In this document: positions 9,210 to 18,442 of the stretch, one piece after another
Layout of the letters: each line of letters starts with the position of its first letter
Position numbering within the stretch: position 1 is the first letter of the stretch
Origin: Syntrophomonadaceae bacterium
GTDB taxonomy: Bacteria > Bacillota > Syntrophomonadia > Syntrophomonadales > DTU052
DNA: 38,389 nt
Assembly (NCBI GenBank): GCA_012729505.1
Contig: JAAYDA010000020.1
Location: 1 to 38,389, forward strand
Reading direction: 5' to 3'
Position numbers and translations under genes: made by a program
The notes under the pieces: generated by a model
Database searches by the model: none
Told to the model about the DNA's origin: nothing
What the model saw: the letters and a program-made list of their open reading frames with translations, nothing else

Positions 9210-10886
9210 TTGTATATTGGCATCGATGTGGGCGGCACTTTTACTGATGGAGTAGTGTTATATGAGGGCAGGGTTATCCGTTGGGCGAAAAGCCCTACTA
9301 AAACTGATCGGATAAGGGAGTCCATCGAAGAGGTTCTGGGCCAACTGCTTCCAGAGCAGGAAGGGGGTAAGGTCAGTCGTATAGTCATCAGTACTACTCT
9401 GATAACGAATCTGTTGGTCACAAACCAGATTGAAACCGCCGCGCTGGTATTGATTCCGGGGCCTGGCCTGAATATGCTGGATTTTAGACTGACTGAAAAG
9501 GAATGGATTCTGCAAGGGGGGATCGATTTTCGCGGTCGGGAAATAGAAGCGGTTGATCCTAGCGAAATCAAAGAAGTTGGCGGGCAGATCTATGAACAGG
9601 GAATCCGAAAAGCAGCGGTAGTGGGCAAATTCTGCCAAAGAAACCCTGATCAGGAGATTATGGTCAAGTCCCTTCTGCAAAAAGATTATCCTGATCTGGA
9701 GATATTGATGGGACATGAAGTATCCGGAGAGTTGAATTTTCCAAGGCGTGCAGTAACTACGTATTATACATTGACTACCCGTCAGGAGTGGAGAAAATTT
9801 GCGAAAGAGATTGCTGTGGTTCTGCAGGCCTTGAATATTAGTGTTCCTGTTGTGGTTATGAAGGCTGATGGGGGCACTATGAGTCTGGCGGCATCTCTGG
9901 ATGCACCGTGCCAGACTATATTTTCCGGACCGGCTGCCAGCACTTTGGGTGCTTTTGCACTGACTATGGATGACAAGACTTCAGTGGTGGCTGATATTGG
10001 CGGTACAACTACTGATCTGGCTCTTATTCTGGAGGGCAAGCCGCTCCACGCTTCCAAAGGCGCCAGGATCGGCGATAAATTCACTCATGTAAAAGCTCTT
10101 GCTGTTCGCTCGGTGGCTCTGGGTGGTGACAGCACTGTTCGTATTAAAGAAGGCAAGATTTCTATTGGGCCGGACAGACAGGACAAGGCAGCCTGTTTTG
10201 GCGGCTCAGGGCCCACACCTACCGATGCTTTTAATGTTATTGGCGGAGGCGGAATAGGAAATATTGGGGCATCAAGGACAACTCTGGCCAGTTTGTGTGG
10301 CGGGGAATTGAGCCAAGTTGAAAAGCTGGCTCAAAGTATTGTCGATCACTTTATCGACCGGCTGGAAGAAAATGTCCAGAGCATGATGGCGGCCTGGGAA
10401 CAGGAGCCAGCCTACAAAGTATGGGAAATAGTCAACCGGCGTAAAGTCACGATTGACCGGGTAATCGGAATCGGGGCTGCATCTCCGGCTATAATACCTC
10501 TTTTAGCATTACGGATGGGATGTGAAGGTTTTGTAAATACATATTCCACTGTAGGTAATGCATTGGGGGCAGTTGTGGCACGACCAACTCTGGAGCTGCA
10601 TCTTCATGCCGACACCGGACAGGGGGTATACTGCATTAACGGCCACAGGAGAAAGTTGGAAATGCCGGAGAGTTTTCGTATCTCGGATGCCAAACAGTTG
10701 GCCGAAGAGGAACTGGAGGCCCGGGCAGTTACCCATGGGCTGACCGACTATTTTAAGGACAGGGAATTCTATTTGGAGGAACAATTTAATGTAATCAGAG
10801 GGTGGTCTACCACCAGTCGTATATTTGATCTTGGTATTAGTATTTCTCCCGGAGTTGTGAAGGGGTATAAGGGGGTTAAAGTATGA
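9210..10886 (+). CDS. Hydantoinase/oxoprolinase-family protein (HyuA-like)
   Basis: A 558-residue protein with the N-terminal and catalytic hydantoinase A domains, an actin-like ATPase fold. Visible motifs are MYIGIDVGGTFTDGVV (nucleotide phosphate loop), STTLITNLLV, the second loop ADIGGTTTDLAL, and a C-terminal GIGAASPAIIPLLAL. Known members hydrolyse cyclic amides with ATP, or form the alpha subunit of acetone/acetophenone carboxylases. No HyuB subunit is adjacent, so the reaction is unknown. The start is TTG 9210 with AGGGGGTGA at 9195-9203. Its stop overlaps the HDAC-like gene by four bases, so the two are translationally coupled. The pair interrupts the usual mutS-mutL order. Confidence 0.85.
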   Translation: MYIGIDVGGTFTDGVVLYEGRVIRWAKSPTKTDRIRESIEEVLGQLLPEQEGGKVSRIVISTTLITNLLVTNQIETAALVLIPGPGLNMLDFRLTEKEWILQGGIDFRGREIEAVDPSEIKEVGGQIYEQGIRKAAVVGKFCQRNPDQEIMVKSLLQKDYPDLEILMGHEVSGELNFPRRAVTTYYTLTTRQEWRKFAKEIAVVLQALNISVPVVVMKADGGTMSLAASLDAPCQTIFSGPAASTLGAFALTMDDKTSVVADIGGTTTDLALILEGKPLHASKGARIGDKFTHVKALAVRSVALGGDSTVRIKEGKISIGPDRQDKAACFGGSGPTPTDAFNVIGGGGIGNIGASRTTLASLCGGELSQVEKLAQSIVDHFIDRLEENVQSMMAAWEQEPAYKVWEIVNRRKVTIDRVIGIGAASPAIIPLLALRMGCEGFVNTYSTVGNALGAVVARPTLELHLHADTGQGVYCINGHRRKLEMPESFRISDAKQLAEEELEARAVTHGLTDYFKDREFYLEEQFNVIRGWSTTSRIFDLGISISPGVVKGYKGVKV

Positions 10887-12232
10887 AACCCACGGGAATA
10901 GTTTTTTTCCCGGCATTTGACTGGGGCATCTCACCTACTCATCCTGAAAGAGAGGAAAGGCTTCTTTATACACGGGATCAACTGTTTGAAGAAGGAATAA
11001 TGGATCTCCCCCAAATAGTAGAGTATCAGCCCCGAATGGCTAACGATCGCGATATTGCCAGGACCCACTTTTGTATTCCGGGAGTAGCCGACCAGGCTAC
11101 GGATGCACACCGTATTTCTTGTGGAGGCGCCTTGACTATAGCCGATGCGGTTATGAACGCCCAGATAAAGAACGGTTTTGCGCTGGTGCGGCCGCCCGGA
11201 CACCACGCTATGCGTGTTGCCCATGGCAACCGTGGCTTTTGCAATATAAACAATGAGGCTATAATGGTCGATTATTTGCGCTATCATTATGGACTCAAAA
11301 AAATTGCTATAGTAGATACCGATGTTCATCACGGGGACGGAACCCAAGATATATTCTGGCACGACCCGGATGTACTCTTCATCTCCTTCCATCAGGATGG
11401 CAGGACTCTTTACCCCGGAAGCGGCTTTGTTCAAGAGATCGGTGGTCCCTTAGCCCAATGCAGTACGATTAATATTCCGCTCCCTCCCGGCACTGGCGAT
11501 CAAGGAATCCTTTATGTTTTGGATAATCTGGTTCTTCCCATCCTTCAGGATTTTAAGCCGGACCTGATAGTCAATTCCGCCGGACAGGATAATCATTATA
11601 CTGATCCCTTGGCCAACATGCAGTTTACCGCCCAAGGATATGCCGAGTTAAATCGTCGTCTGGCTCCGGATATTGCGGTTCTGGAGGGTGGTTATTCGGT
11701 GGAGACGGCTTTGCCTTACATCAACATGGGCATAATCATGGCCATGGCAGGAATCAGTTATTCCAACTTATATGAACCCGACTATAAAGGACACCGTTTT
11801 GAAAAACAGAAAGCCGGTTCAAGCATCAAGATGACCGTGGAAAGGCTGCAGAACCTTTGGCAAATTCGGGAAGCATTAATTGATGACACCCGGAAACGCC
11901 AAAAGGAATTTTACCAGCAGCAGAAGTCAATCTATTACGATACCGACGGTATCAACGAACAACAGCTTGAAACGGTGCGCATGTGTCCTGATTGTATGGG
12001 TTATCATACCATCGATTCCCATGCCAGCCTTCATTCCGGAGATGAAAACCATGTGTTTTGCATCAGCATACCGTTAAAGGCTTGTTTGCGCTGCCAGGGG
12101 GATGCCTGGAATTTGTATGAAGACAGGAAAGCCAAGGATGATGTGTATCAAGCTTTATACATGCAAGACAAAGTACAGGACCGCTTTCTTCGTTATTCGG
12201 TAAGAGACGGTCAGGAGATTAGCTTTGAATAG
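10883..12232 (+). CDS. Histone-deacetylase-family amidohydrolase with C-terminal zinc-ribbon-like region
   Basis: A 449-residue protein of the arginase/deacetylase fold, related to bacterial HDAC-like and acetylpolyamine amidohydrolases. The catalytic parts are intact: RPPGHHA (His dyad), CNINNEA, DTDVHHGDGT (zinc ligands), SAGQDNHYTDPL (third ligand Asp) and LEGGYS (catalytic Tyr). After about residue 330 comes a second part with MCPDCMGYH and CLRCQGD, two CxxC pairs that look like a zinc ribbon and are not part of the usual domain. It overlaps the preceding gene (ATGA) and the following mutL (8 bp), so it is embedded in one operon. The likely substrate is an acetylated small amide or protein lysine, but this is unknown. 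Confidence 0.85.
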   Translation: MKPTGIVFFPAFDWGISPTHPEREERLLYTRDQLFEEGIMDLPQIVEYQPRMANDRDIARTHFCIPGVADQATDAHRISCGGALTIADAVMNAQIKNGFALVRPPGHHAMRVAHGNRGFCNINNEAIMVDYLRYHYGLKKIAIVDTDVHHGDGTQDIFWHDPDVLFISFHQDGRTLYPGSGFVQEIGGPLAQCSTINIPLPPGTGDQGILYVLDNLVLPILQDFKPDLIVNSAGQDNHYTDPLANMQFTAQGYAELNRRLAPDIAVLEGGYSVETALPYINMGIIMAMAGISYSNLYEPDYKGHRFEKQKAGSSIKMTVERLQNLWQIREALIDDTRKRQKEFYQQQKSIYYDTDGINEQQLETVRMCPDCMGYHTIDSHASLHSGDENHVFCISIPLKACLRCQGDAWNLYEDRKAKDDVYQALYMQDKVQDRFLRYSVRDGQEISFE

Positions 12233-14018
12233 AATTAAGCTGTTGGATAAGACCTTAATCGATAAGATAGCGGCGGGGGAAGTTGTTGAACGACCGGCAT
12301 CGGTAGTAAAGGAGCTGGTGGAAAACTCCCTGGATGCCGGAAGTCGCCGCATCGAAGCAGAAATTGCCGGGGGAGGTCTGGAGTTAATTCGGGTGGCTGA
12401 CGATGGCAGCGGCATTGCCGAAGCTGATTTGCTCCTGGCTTTTGCTCGTCATGCCACCAGCAAGATATCCGAGGAAAGCCACCTATGGGCCCTGACCAGC
12501 ATGGGCTTTAGAGGGGAAGCCCTCTCTAGCATTGGTGCCGTTTCAAAGGCAGAGATGTGCAGCAATCCAGATCAGGAGGGACATTGTATTCAGGTTGAAG
12601 GAGGCGAAGTCCTTTCTTTGAAGCCGGCATCTTCTCCACCCGGAACGATCATTACAGTTCGGGATCTTTTTTATAATACCCCGGCTCGCAAAAAGTTTGT
12701 TAAATCTGCGATAACTGAAGGTAATCAGGTGTATGATATTATGTTGCGCCTGGCCTTTTCCCACCCGGAAGTGAGCTTCTCCTTCAGCAACGAGCGCCGC
12801 CGGGTTTTTCTCACCAGTGGCAATGGGCGCATTGACCAGGTGGCTTTGGCTGTCTTTGGCCAGGATTATGCCCGCCGCTTGATACAATTCGAACATCAGT
12901 ATGGCACTATCCGGGTACATGGCCTGACAAGCAACCTGGAGCTGACCCGAAAGAATCGCAAAGGACAGATTTTTTTAGTCAATGGAAGGGTAGTGAAAAA
13001 TCCTATACTGTCCGTTGCTATGGAAGAAGCTTATCGTGGTCTTTTGTTAAATCGGGAACGTCCGGTAGGGATCATATATTTGACCATTCCTCCCGGTCAG
13101 ATTGATGTGAACGTTCATCCCCAGAAGACCGAAATCAGATTTGATGATGAAAGAGCTGTGTTCCAGGCGGTAAAGTCCAGTGTTAGAACTGCTCTTTTCC
13201 AACAGAACAATCCCAATATAACCGGTGAGGAATTTTTGGCCCGGCTGGAGTCTGAACAGGCAAATCAATCTTCGCAGAAAGTTCCGTCATATACAAAATA
13301 TCAATCTACACTTCCCCTGAGATATAATTCTCCAGGTGGTGGGGAGTTTAATGAATCAGCTGATAAATGGAGTGATGCAAAAAATGCTGAGATCCTGCCG
13401 GAACCAACTCGTTGGGATGAAACCTGGCAGCAGCTTGTTCCAGAGAATTATGGGTCCGGATCCCGGATCACAATCTTTGGCCAGTGGCAGGATTCTTATT
13501 TGCTCTGTGAATTAGATGAGCGTTTAGTCATTGTTGATCAGCATGCGGCCCACGAACGATTATTGTTTAATCAGCTTAAAAAGAGTGAAAGCCCGGTTAT
13601 CCAACAGGAACTAGCCGTTCCTGTCGCCATTGAGCTGCCTGACGATCTTTTAATGATTGCCGAAGAAAAGAATGAGTTGCTGCAAGGGCTGGGTTACTGT
13701 CTTGACAGATTCGGTGAAAAATCGATGGTTATTCGAATGATACCGGCTATGGCCACTGATCAGGAAGTGGAGACTTTGATGGAAATACTGGAACAACTGC
13801 AGAACAGCTTTCTTGATGATGAACTGTATCTGGATGCGGGTTTAAAAATTCTGGCCTGCAAAGGATCTGTCAAGGCCGGACAACGATTAGGACAGATGGA
13901 GATAACCAGATTGCTGGAGGAGTGGTCTCGAACTGATACACGAGATTTCTGTCCTCATGGCCGACCTGTCTGTATGGTTTTGGAGAAATCAGATTTGGAT
14001 AAACTTTTAAAACGATGA
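12225..14018 (+). CDS. mutL: DNA mismatch repair protein MutL
   Basis: Couples MutS to downstream repair. The 597-residue protein has the GHKL ATPase domain (ELVENSLDAGS, DDGSGI, GFRGEALSSIGAV), the transducer domain (NVHPQKTEIRF) and the C-terminal dimerisation/endonuclease domain. That last part shows DQHAAHERLLFN, where the final Glu of the DQHAx2Ex4E nicking motif is Asn. The other endonuclease-type parts, ACKGSVKAGQRL and CPHGRPV, are present. A nicking MutL is expected in a Firmicute with no mutH. The start is TTG 12225 with AGGAG at 12213-12217; it overlaps the HDAC stop by 8 bp. The next gene overlaps its TGA. Confidence 0.96.
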   Translation: MNRIKLLDKTLIDKIAAGEVVERPASVVKELVENSLDAGSRRIEAEIAGGGLELIRVADDGSGIAEADLLLAFARHATSKISEESHLWALTSMGFRGEALSSIGAVSKAEMCSNPDQEGHCIQVEGGEVLSLKPASSPPGTIITVRDLFYNTPARKKFVKSAITEGNQVYDIMLRLAFSHPEVSFSFSNERRRVFLTSGNGRIDQVALAVFGQDYARRLIQFEHQYGTIRVHGLTSNLELTRKNRKGQIFLVNGRVVKNPILSVAMEEAYRGLLLNRERPVGIIYLTIPPGQIDVNVHPQKTEIRFDDERAVFQAVKSSVRTALFQQNNPNITGEEFLARLESEQANQSSQKVPSYTKYQSTLPLRYNSPGGGEFNESADKWSDAKNAEILPEPTRWDETWQQLVPENYGSGSRITIFGQWQDSYLLCELDERLVIVDQHAAHERLLFNQLKKSESPVIQQELAVPVAIELPDDLLMIAEEKNELLQGLGYCLDRFGEKSMVIRMIPAMATDQEVETLMEILEQLQNSFLDDELYLDAGLKILACKGSVKAGQRLGQMEITRLLEEWSRTDTRDFCPHGRPVCMVLEKSDLDKLLKR

Positions 14019-14824
14019 TCAAACTTGAAGATGGCTGTGTTGTGACTGAGACAAGAACCGGTTTTCCTGATCCGGAAATGCTGATGTTTGCTGCCGGGGC
14101 TGGAATTCCATACAGCCCGCGTCAGGATAGAAGCTTGGCCCGGGTGATGGAAGATGAAAAGGTATCTCGGGTAGTTGTCTGGGAAAGAGAAGGACCTATT
14201 CTTTACGGTGGTGAAGAAAAGTTTTTTTATCATCCCAGCATGGGCAAGAATCGGGTTTCCCGGCTACGCCGGGGCGAAAGTGATCCCTTGGTACAGGCTC
14301 TTGATCTGGCACCGGGGCTGGAGGTGCTTGATTGTACACTGGGACTCGGTGCTGATGCTTTAGTGATTTCCTATGTGGTTGGAAGCGCGGGCCGGGTTAT
14401 GGGTACCGAGTCTTCTCCTCTGGTGGCTGCCATAGTACGTTGGGGGATTAAGAAATACGTGAAAGGACCTGTCTGGCTTCAGGAAGCCTTAGACCGCATT
14501 GAAATTCACACCGGTGATCACTTTGAGATATTGCGGAGTCAGCCCAGTCAGTCCTTTGATATTGTCTATTTTGATCCCATGTTTCGGAATCCGATTGCGG
14601 TTTGTTCCGGAATATCTCCGCTGCGCCCATTGGCTAATCCTGAACCACTGATGGTTGAAGCAGTACAGGAGGCCCGCCGGGTGGCCCGGCGGCGTGTTGT
14701 GCTCAAGGAACGATATCAAAGTCAGGAATTTCAGCGGCTGGGCTTTGAGCAAGTCCAAATGAGCAAGAAGAGCGAGATAGCTTACGGAATTATGGATATT
14801 GAGCCTCAGATCCAGGAAGGATAA
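14015..14824 (+). CDS. Class I SAM methyltransferase, RsmJ-like family
   Basis: A 269-residue predicted SAM-dependent methyltransferase. LEVLDCTLGLGADALVISYV is the SAM-binding loop, MGTESSPLVAAIVRWG the next strand and acidic residue, and FDIVYFDPMFRNP the catalytic D-P-x-F-type motif. The DPMFRNP stretch and overall order recall RsmJ/YhiQ, which methylates a guanine of 16S rRNA. The first 80 residues are extra relative to the core and may bind substrate. It overlaps mutL by four bases and lies 6 bp before miaA, so it is in the same operon. The rRNA role is by family only. Confidence 0.75.
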   Translation: MIKLEDGCVVTETRTGFPDPEMLMFAAGAGIPYSPRQDRSLARVMEDEKVSRVVVWEREGPILYGGEEKFFYHPSMGKNRVSRLRRGESDPLVQALDLAPGLEVLDCTLGLGADALVISYVVGSAGRVMGTESSPLVAAIVRWGIKKYVKGPVWLQEALDRIEIHTGDHFEILRSQPSQSFDIVYFDPMFRNPIAVCSGISPLRPLANPEPLMVEAVQEARRVARRRVVLKERYQSQEFQRLGFEQVQMSKKSEIAYGIMDIEPQIQEG

Positions 14825-14830
14825 GATAAT

Positions 14831-15793
14831 ATGTCGCCGACTTCAGAACAAAATAATTATACTGACAAGCTCAAGCTGGCTGCAGTGGTAGGGCCTACCG
14901 GAGTGGGCAAAAGCAGAATAGCAGTCAAAGTTGCGCAAATGCTGGATGCCGAAATCATTTCCTGTGATTCTATGCAGATTTACCGCAAAATGAATATTGG
15001 AACAGCTAAAATCACTTATGACCAACAAGAGGGGATTCCCCATCACATGATTGATGTGGTCGACCCCGATGAGCCATTTACGGTGGCTGATTTTCAGCGT
15101 ATGGTAAAGAATTTGATTGTGGAAATCAACCTGCGTGGAAAGATTCCAATTCTAGCGGGGGGAACCGGTCTCTATTATCAGGTGGTAGTGGATGACTACA
15201 ACCTGATCCCCAGCCGGGGATCGCCTGCAATCCGAGCTCGAATCGAAGAAGAAGGCAACAGTATAGGCGCTCACGGTTTGCATACCAGGTTAGCTGCCCT
15301 GGACCCCGATGCGGCATTAAAGATTAACCCTAATGATCTAAAGCGATTGGTCAGAGCATTAGAAGCTATAGAAGTTACCGGTCAACCTTTTTCATCCCTA
15401 CAGACCAGAAATACCGGAAAGTACCGATTAGCGTCAGTCGGTCTTAATATGCCTCGTCTTCAGCTCTACCAGCGGTTGGATGAACGAGTTGATCAGATGA
15501 TTGAACAGGGACTGCTAAAAGAGACTGAGGACTTATTAACGGAAGGTTATCGTCCAGAGCTGAACTCTATGCAAGCCTTGGGCTATGCCCAGATGATTCG
15601 ATTTATCCAGGGAAGTCTGGACTGGAACGAAACTATTGATGAGATCAAACGTGACACCAGACGGTATGCAAAGCGCCAATTCACCTGGTTCAAGAAAGAT
15701 CACCGTATACATTGGTCGGATATTTCAGAATATAGTGATGAAGTGAGTTTAATCCCAAGAATTTGCGACTTTATAGGGAGGATAATGGATTAG
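14831..15793 (+). CDS. miaA: tRNA dimethylallyltransferase
   Basis: Transfers the dimethylallyl group to A37 of tRNAs, making the substrate of MiaB, whose gene lies upstream. The 320-residue protein has the P-loop GPTGVGKS near residue 20, the CDSMQIYRKMNIGTAK substrate-binding stretch, PHHMIDVVDPDEPFTVADFQ, GGTGLYYQ, and the C-terminal QALGYAQM and RYAKRQFTWFK tRNA-binding parts. The ATG at 14831 follows an AGGAAGGAT ribosome site. hfq is next, as in many bacteria. Confidence 0.97.
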   Translation: MSPTSEQNNYTDKLKLAAVVGPTGVGKSRIAVKVAQMLDAEIISCDSMQIYRKMNIGTAKITYDQQEGIPHHMIDVVDPDEPFTVADFQRMVKNLIVEINLRGKIPILAGGTGLYYQVVVDDYNLIPSRGSPAIRARIEEEGNSIGAHGLHTRLAALDPDAALKINPNDLKRLVRALEAIEVTGQPFSSLQTRNTGKYRLASVGLNMPRLQLYQRLDERVDQMIEQGLLKETEDLLTEGYRPELNSMQALGYAQMIRFIQGSLDWNETIDEIKRDTRRYAKRQFTWFKKDHRIHWSDISEYSDEVSLIPRICDFIGRIMD

Positions 15794-15839
15794 GATATAG
15801 AATATATTAATTAGATTTGATAATAGGGGGTAACAATTC

Positions 15840-16088
15840 GTGACCAAAAACCAGCTGAATTTGCAGGATGCATTCTTGAATCAAATTCGAAGAGATAAAG
15901 TGCCGGTTACGATATACCTGATGAACGGGTTTCAAATAAAGGGTATAATCAAAGGGTTCGACAATTTTACTGCGATTGTTGAGCAGGAAGGACGACCCCA
16001 GATGGTTTATAAACATGCCATTTCTACTATTGCGCCGGTCCGGCCAATCAGTATTCCCATCATGGAGGGCAGGGTTGAGGAGGATTAA
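15840..16088 (+). CDS. hfq: RNA chaperone Hfq
   Basis: An 82-residue Sm-like protein that forms a hexameric ring and binds A-rich and U-rich RNA. It shows both Sm motifs: [29 protein letters not shown] with FDNF, and [11 protein letters not shown]. The start is GTG 15840, supported by AGGGGGT just upstream and by the usual length of the N-terminal part. It is 46 bp after miaA and is followed by a hairpin with a short T run. Confidence 0.97.
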   Translation: MTKNQLNLQDAFLNQIRRDKVPVTIYLMNGFQIKGIIKGFDNFTAIVEQEGRPQMVYKHAISTIAPVRPISIPIMEGRVEED

Positions 16089-16152
16089 CAGAGTCGCCAA
16101 AGTAGCACCACTTTGAGCTGTTTTGAGTAATATAGTATAGGAATGTTGAAGA

Positions 16153-16184
16153 ACGGATGTCAGACGTGAATGACATCCGTTTTG
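16153..16184 (+). terminator. Terminator after hfq
   Basis: ACGGATGTCA (16153-16162) and TGACATCCGT (16171-16180) form a perfect 10-bp stem followed by TTTT and then GG. It lies 17 bp before the GTG of spoVK, so readthrough or a later promoter must serve that gene. Confidence 0.7.
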
Positions 16185-16200
16185 GATTGGTGGCAGGCGA

Positions 16201-17085
16201 GTGGAGATTTCTTTGCGTTATCTGGATGAACCTCGTAAGCCGATTAACCAGGATAGTGATCTTGTTTCTAATTGGATAGACCATCAGGGACGGGATGCCA
16301 TCTTCGAGCTGCGTTCACTCATAGGTCTTAATCGGGTTAAGCAATTGGTATGGGAGATTTCAGCTTTCGCCTTGGTACAGCGCAAACGAGCCGAAGAAAA
16401 TCTCAAGGCCGAACCTATTGTTTTGCACATGGTGTTTGCCGGTAATCCCGGAACAGGAAAGACTACAGTTGCGCGGATCCTGGGCAAAATATTTAAGGAT
16501 ATGGAATTTTTAACCCGGGGCCACCTGGTAGAAGTTGAACGAGCCGACATGGTGGGCGAATATATCGGTCATACAGCTCAGAAAACCCGGGAACAGGTGA
16601 AAAAGAGCATTGGCGGCATTTTGTTTATTGATGAAGCATATACCCTGGCTCAGGGAGGGGATAAAGATTTCGGGCGTGAAGCTATAGCCACCCTGGTCAA
16701 GAGCCTTGAAGATTTCCGGCAAAACCTGGTGGTCATTATGGCAGGATATGGTGATGAAATGAACCACTTTATTAACAGCAATCCAGGATTAAAATCACGT
16801 TTCCCCCTTCAGGTGGATTTTCCCGACTATTCTTCGGAAGAGATGTTTCAGATTGCGATTCATATGCTGGAGCAAAGGGAATATGAGTTGAGCAGCAGAG
16901 CTAGCTGGAAATTGCGCACCATGATTACTGCTGGTTGCCGGCAGCGTAATGCCCATGAAGGGAATGCCCGATATGTCAGGAATTTGGTTGAGAAAATTAT
17001 CCGCCAGCAGGCGGTTAGACTTATGACGTATCAAAGAGTGGGCCGTCGGGAATTGTTGGCGCTGGAGGAAGCGGACATTTATTAA
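16201..17085 (+). CDS. spoVK: Stage V sporulation protein K, AAA+ ATPase
   Basis: A 294-residue CbbX/SpoVK-type AAA+ ATPase needed for spore maturation in Bacillus; its remodelling target is unknown. Motifs are LIGLNRVKQLVWEI, Walker A AGNPGTGKTTVARILG, VERADMVGEYIGHTAQKT (pore-loop region), Walker B GILFIDEAYTL, sensor VVIMAGYGDEM and the arginine finger region PGLKSRFP. The context, between hfq and hflX, matches Bacillus. The start is taken as GTG 16201, but the ribosome site in front of it (GGCAGG) is weak and a later start is possible. Confidence 0.9.
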   Translation: MEISLRYLDEPRKPINQDSDLVSNWIDHQGRDAIFELRSLIGLNRVKQLVWEISAFALVQRKRAEENLKAEPIVLHMVFAGNPGTGKTTVARILGKIFKDMEFLTRGHLVEVERADMVGEYIGHTAQKTREQVKKSIGGILFIDEAYTLAQGGDKDFGREAIATLVKSLEDFRQNLVVIMAGYGDEMNHFINSNPGLKSRFPLQVDFPDYSSEEMFQIAIHMLEQREYELSSRASWKLRTMITAGCRQRNAHEGNARYVRNLVEKIIRQQAVRLMTYQRVGRRELLALEEADIY

Positions 17086-17101
17086 AGTTATAGTATGATA
17101 A

Positions 17102-17135
17102 GATCTGAATCTGCGGTAAAACGCGGATTCAGATC
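17102..17135 (+). terminator. Long hairpin between spoVK and hflX, no U tract
   Basis: GATCTGAATCTGCG and CGCGGATTCAGATC pair over 14 bp with one G-U wobble and the loop GTAAAA. No T run follows (CGCTGAC). It may be a processing or attenuation structure rather than a simple terminator. Confidence 0.5.
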
Positions 17136-17191
17136 GCTGACAAAGTCAATAAGACGTACATGCTGATGATTAAATGGGAAGGAGGCTGGTT

Positions 17192-18442
17192 ATGTCACAG
17201 AAGTGCCTGCTGATAGGGATCAATGATTCCGGGGAAAACCACGAAGATCTATTGGAGCTGGCTGCTCTGGTCCGGAGTAGTGGCAGTTATGAAATTGCCG
17301 GTACCATGATTCAGAAAAGATCCCGCCCGGATTCCCGCTACTATCTGGGGAAAGGAAAGTTAGACAGCCTCAAAGAAATGGCAGAGATATTGGAAGCTGA
17401 TCTGGTTATTTGTGATGATGAACTTACACCAGCCCAGCAGCGCAATATATTCCGGGTGCTGGAAATCCCCGTAACTGATCGTACCGGAATAATTCTGGAG
17501 ATTTTTTTACAACGAGCCCATACATCCGAGGGAAAAATTCAGGTAGAATTAGCCCGGCTTAAATACGCTTTGCCACGGCTGATAGGTAAGGGGGAGGAAT
17601 TGTCCCGGCTGGGTGGGGGAATTGGAACCAGAGGACCGGGAGAATCCAAGCTGGAGATGGATCGAAGGACGATCCGCAATCGCATCCGGGCTCTGGAAAG
17701 AGAAATAGAACAGATGACCAGGCATCAGGCGGTTACCCGTAAGCGCCGCAACCAGATGGACGTGCCTGTGGTATGTTTAGTGGGATACACAAATGCAGGC
17801 AAGTCCAGTATAATGTCGTATTTAACCAAATCAGACCAGGGCGCCGACAGTCGCCTTTTTGCTACTCTGGCTACTACCGGCCACCGTATAGATTTTCCGG
17901 ACGGTGGACATTTTATCCTGAGTGATACGGTGGGGTTTATTAATAAGCTTCCTCATCAGTTGGTAGCCTCCTTTAGAGCCACTCTACAGGAAGTAAAAGA
18001 TGCCCATCTCCTGCTTCATGTAATTGATGCTGCTCAGGAGGAGATGGATGGAAGGATTAATACGGTGGAACAGGTATTAGAGCAGATAAATGCCGTATCT
18101 GATCAGGCGCTGAGGGTCTATAACAAAGTGGATCTTTTATCTTTTGAAGAGGTTGACAGATTGACCGCCTTATATCCTGAAGGACTGATGGTTTCAGCGG
18201 TTACCGGACAGGGATTGGAGCAGATGGTGGAAGAAATCCGGAATCGGCTTTTCAGTGAAGCCATGGAAATTAAGCTGCTTATTCCTTACAAGCGGGGAGA
18301 ATTAATTGCTAAGCTATACGAACATACCCAGATATTAAGCCGTCTGGACGTGCCCGAGGGGGTTGAGCTGACTGCACGGGGATCGCGTCAAGTCTTGGGT
18401 CAAATAGTACAGGCCTTGGAGGTTGATAACGAGAATGGATAG
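17192..18442 (+). CDS. hflX: GTPase HflX
   Basis: A 416-residue ribosome-associated GTPase that splits or rescues 70S ribosomes under stress in studied bacteria. The N-terminal HflX domain has YYLGKGKLDSLKE and the glycine-rich GGGIGTRGPGESKLEMDRR linker. The G domain has GYTNAGKSSI (P loop), TLATTGHRI (switch), DTVGFINKLPHQLVASFRATLQEV and NKVDLL. The ATG at 17192 is chosen because AAGGAGG (17179-17185) precedes it; an in-frame ATG at 17174 lies before that site. The stop overlaps the next gene. Confidence 0.94.
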   Translation: MSQKCLLIGINDSGENHEDLLELAALVRSSGSYEIAGTMIQKRSRPDSRYYLGKGKLDSLKEMAEILEADLVICDDELTPAQQRNIFRVLEIPVTDRTGIILEIFLQRAHTSEGKIQVELARLKYALPRLIGKGEELSRLGGGIGTRGPGESKLEMDRRTIRNRIRALEREIEQMTRHQAVTRKRRNQMDVPVVCLVGYTNAGKSSIMSYLTKSDQGADSRLFATLATTGHRIDFPDGGHFILSDTVGFINKLPHQLVASFRATLQEVKDAHLLLHVIDAAQEEMDGRINTVEQVLEQINAVSDQALRVYNKVDLLSFEEVDRLTALYPEGLMVSAVTGQGLEQMVEEIRNRLFSEAMEIKLLIPYKRGELIAKLYEHTQILSRLDVPEGVELTARGSRQVLGQIVQALEVDNENG

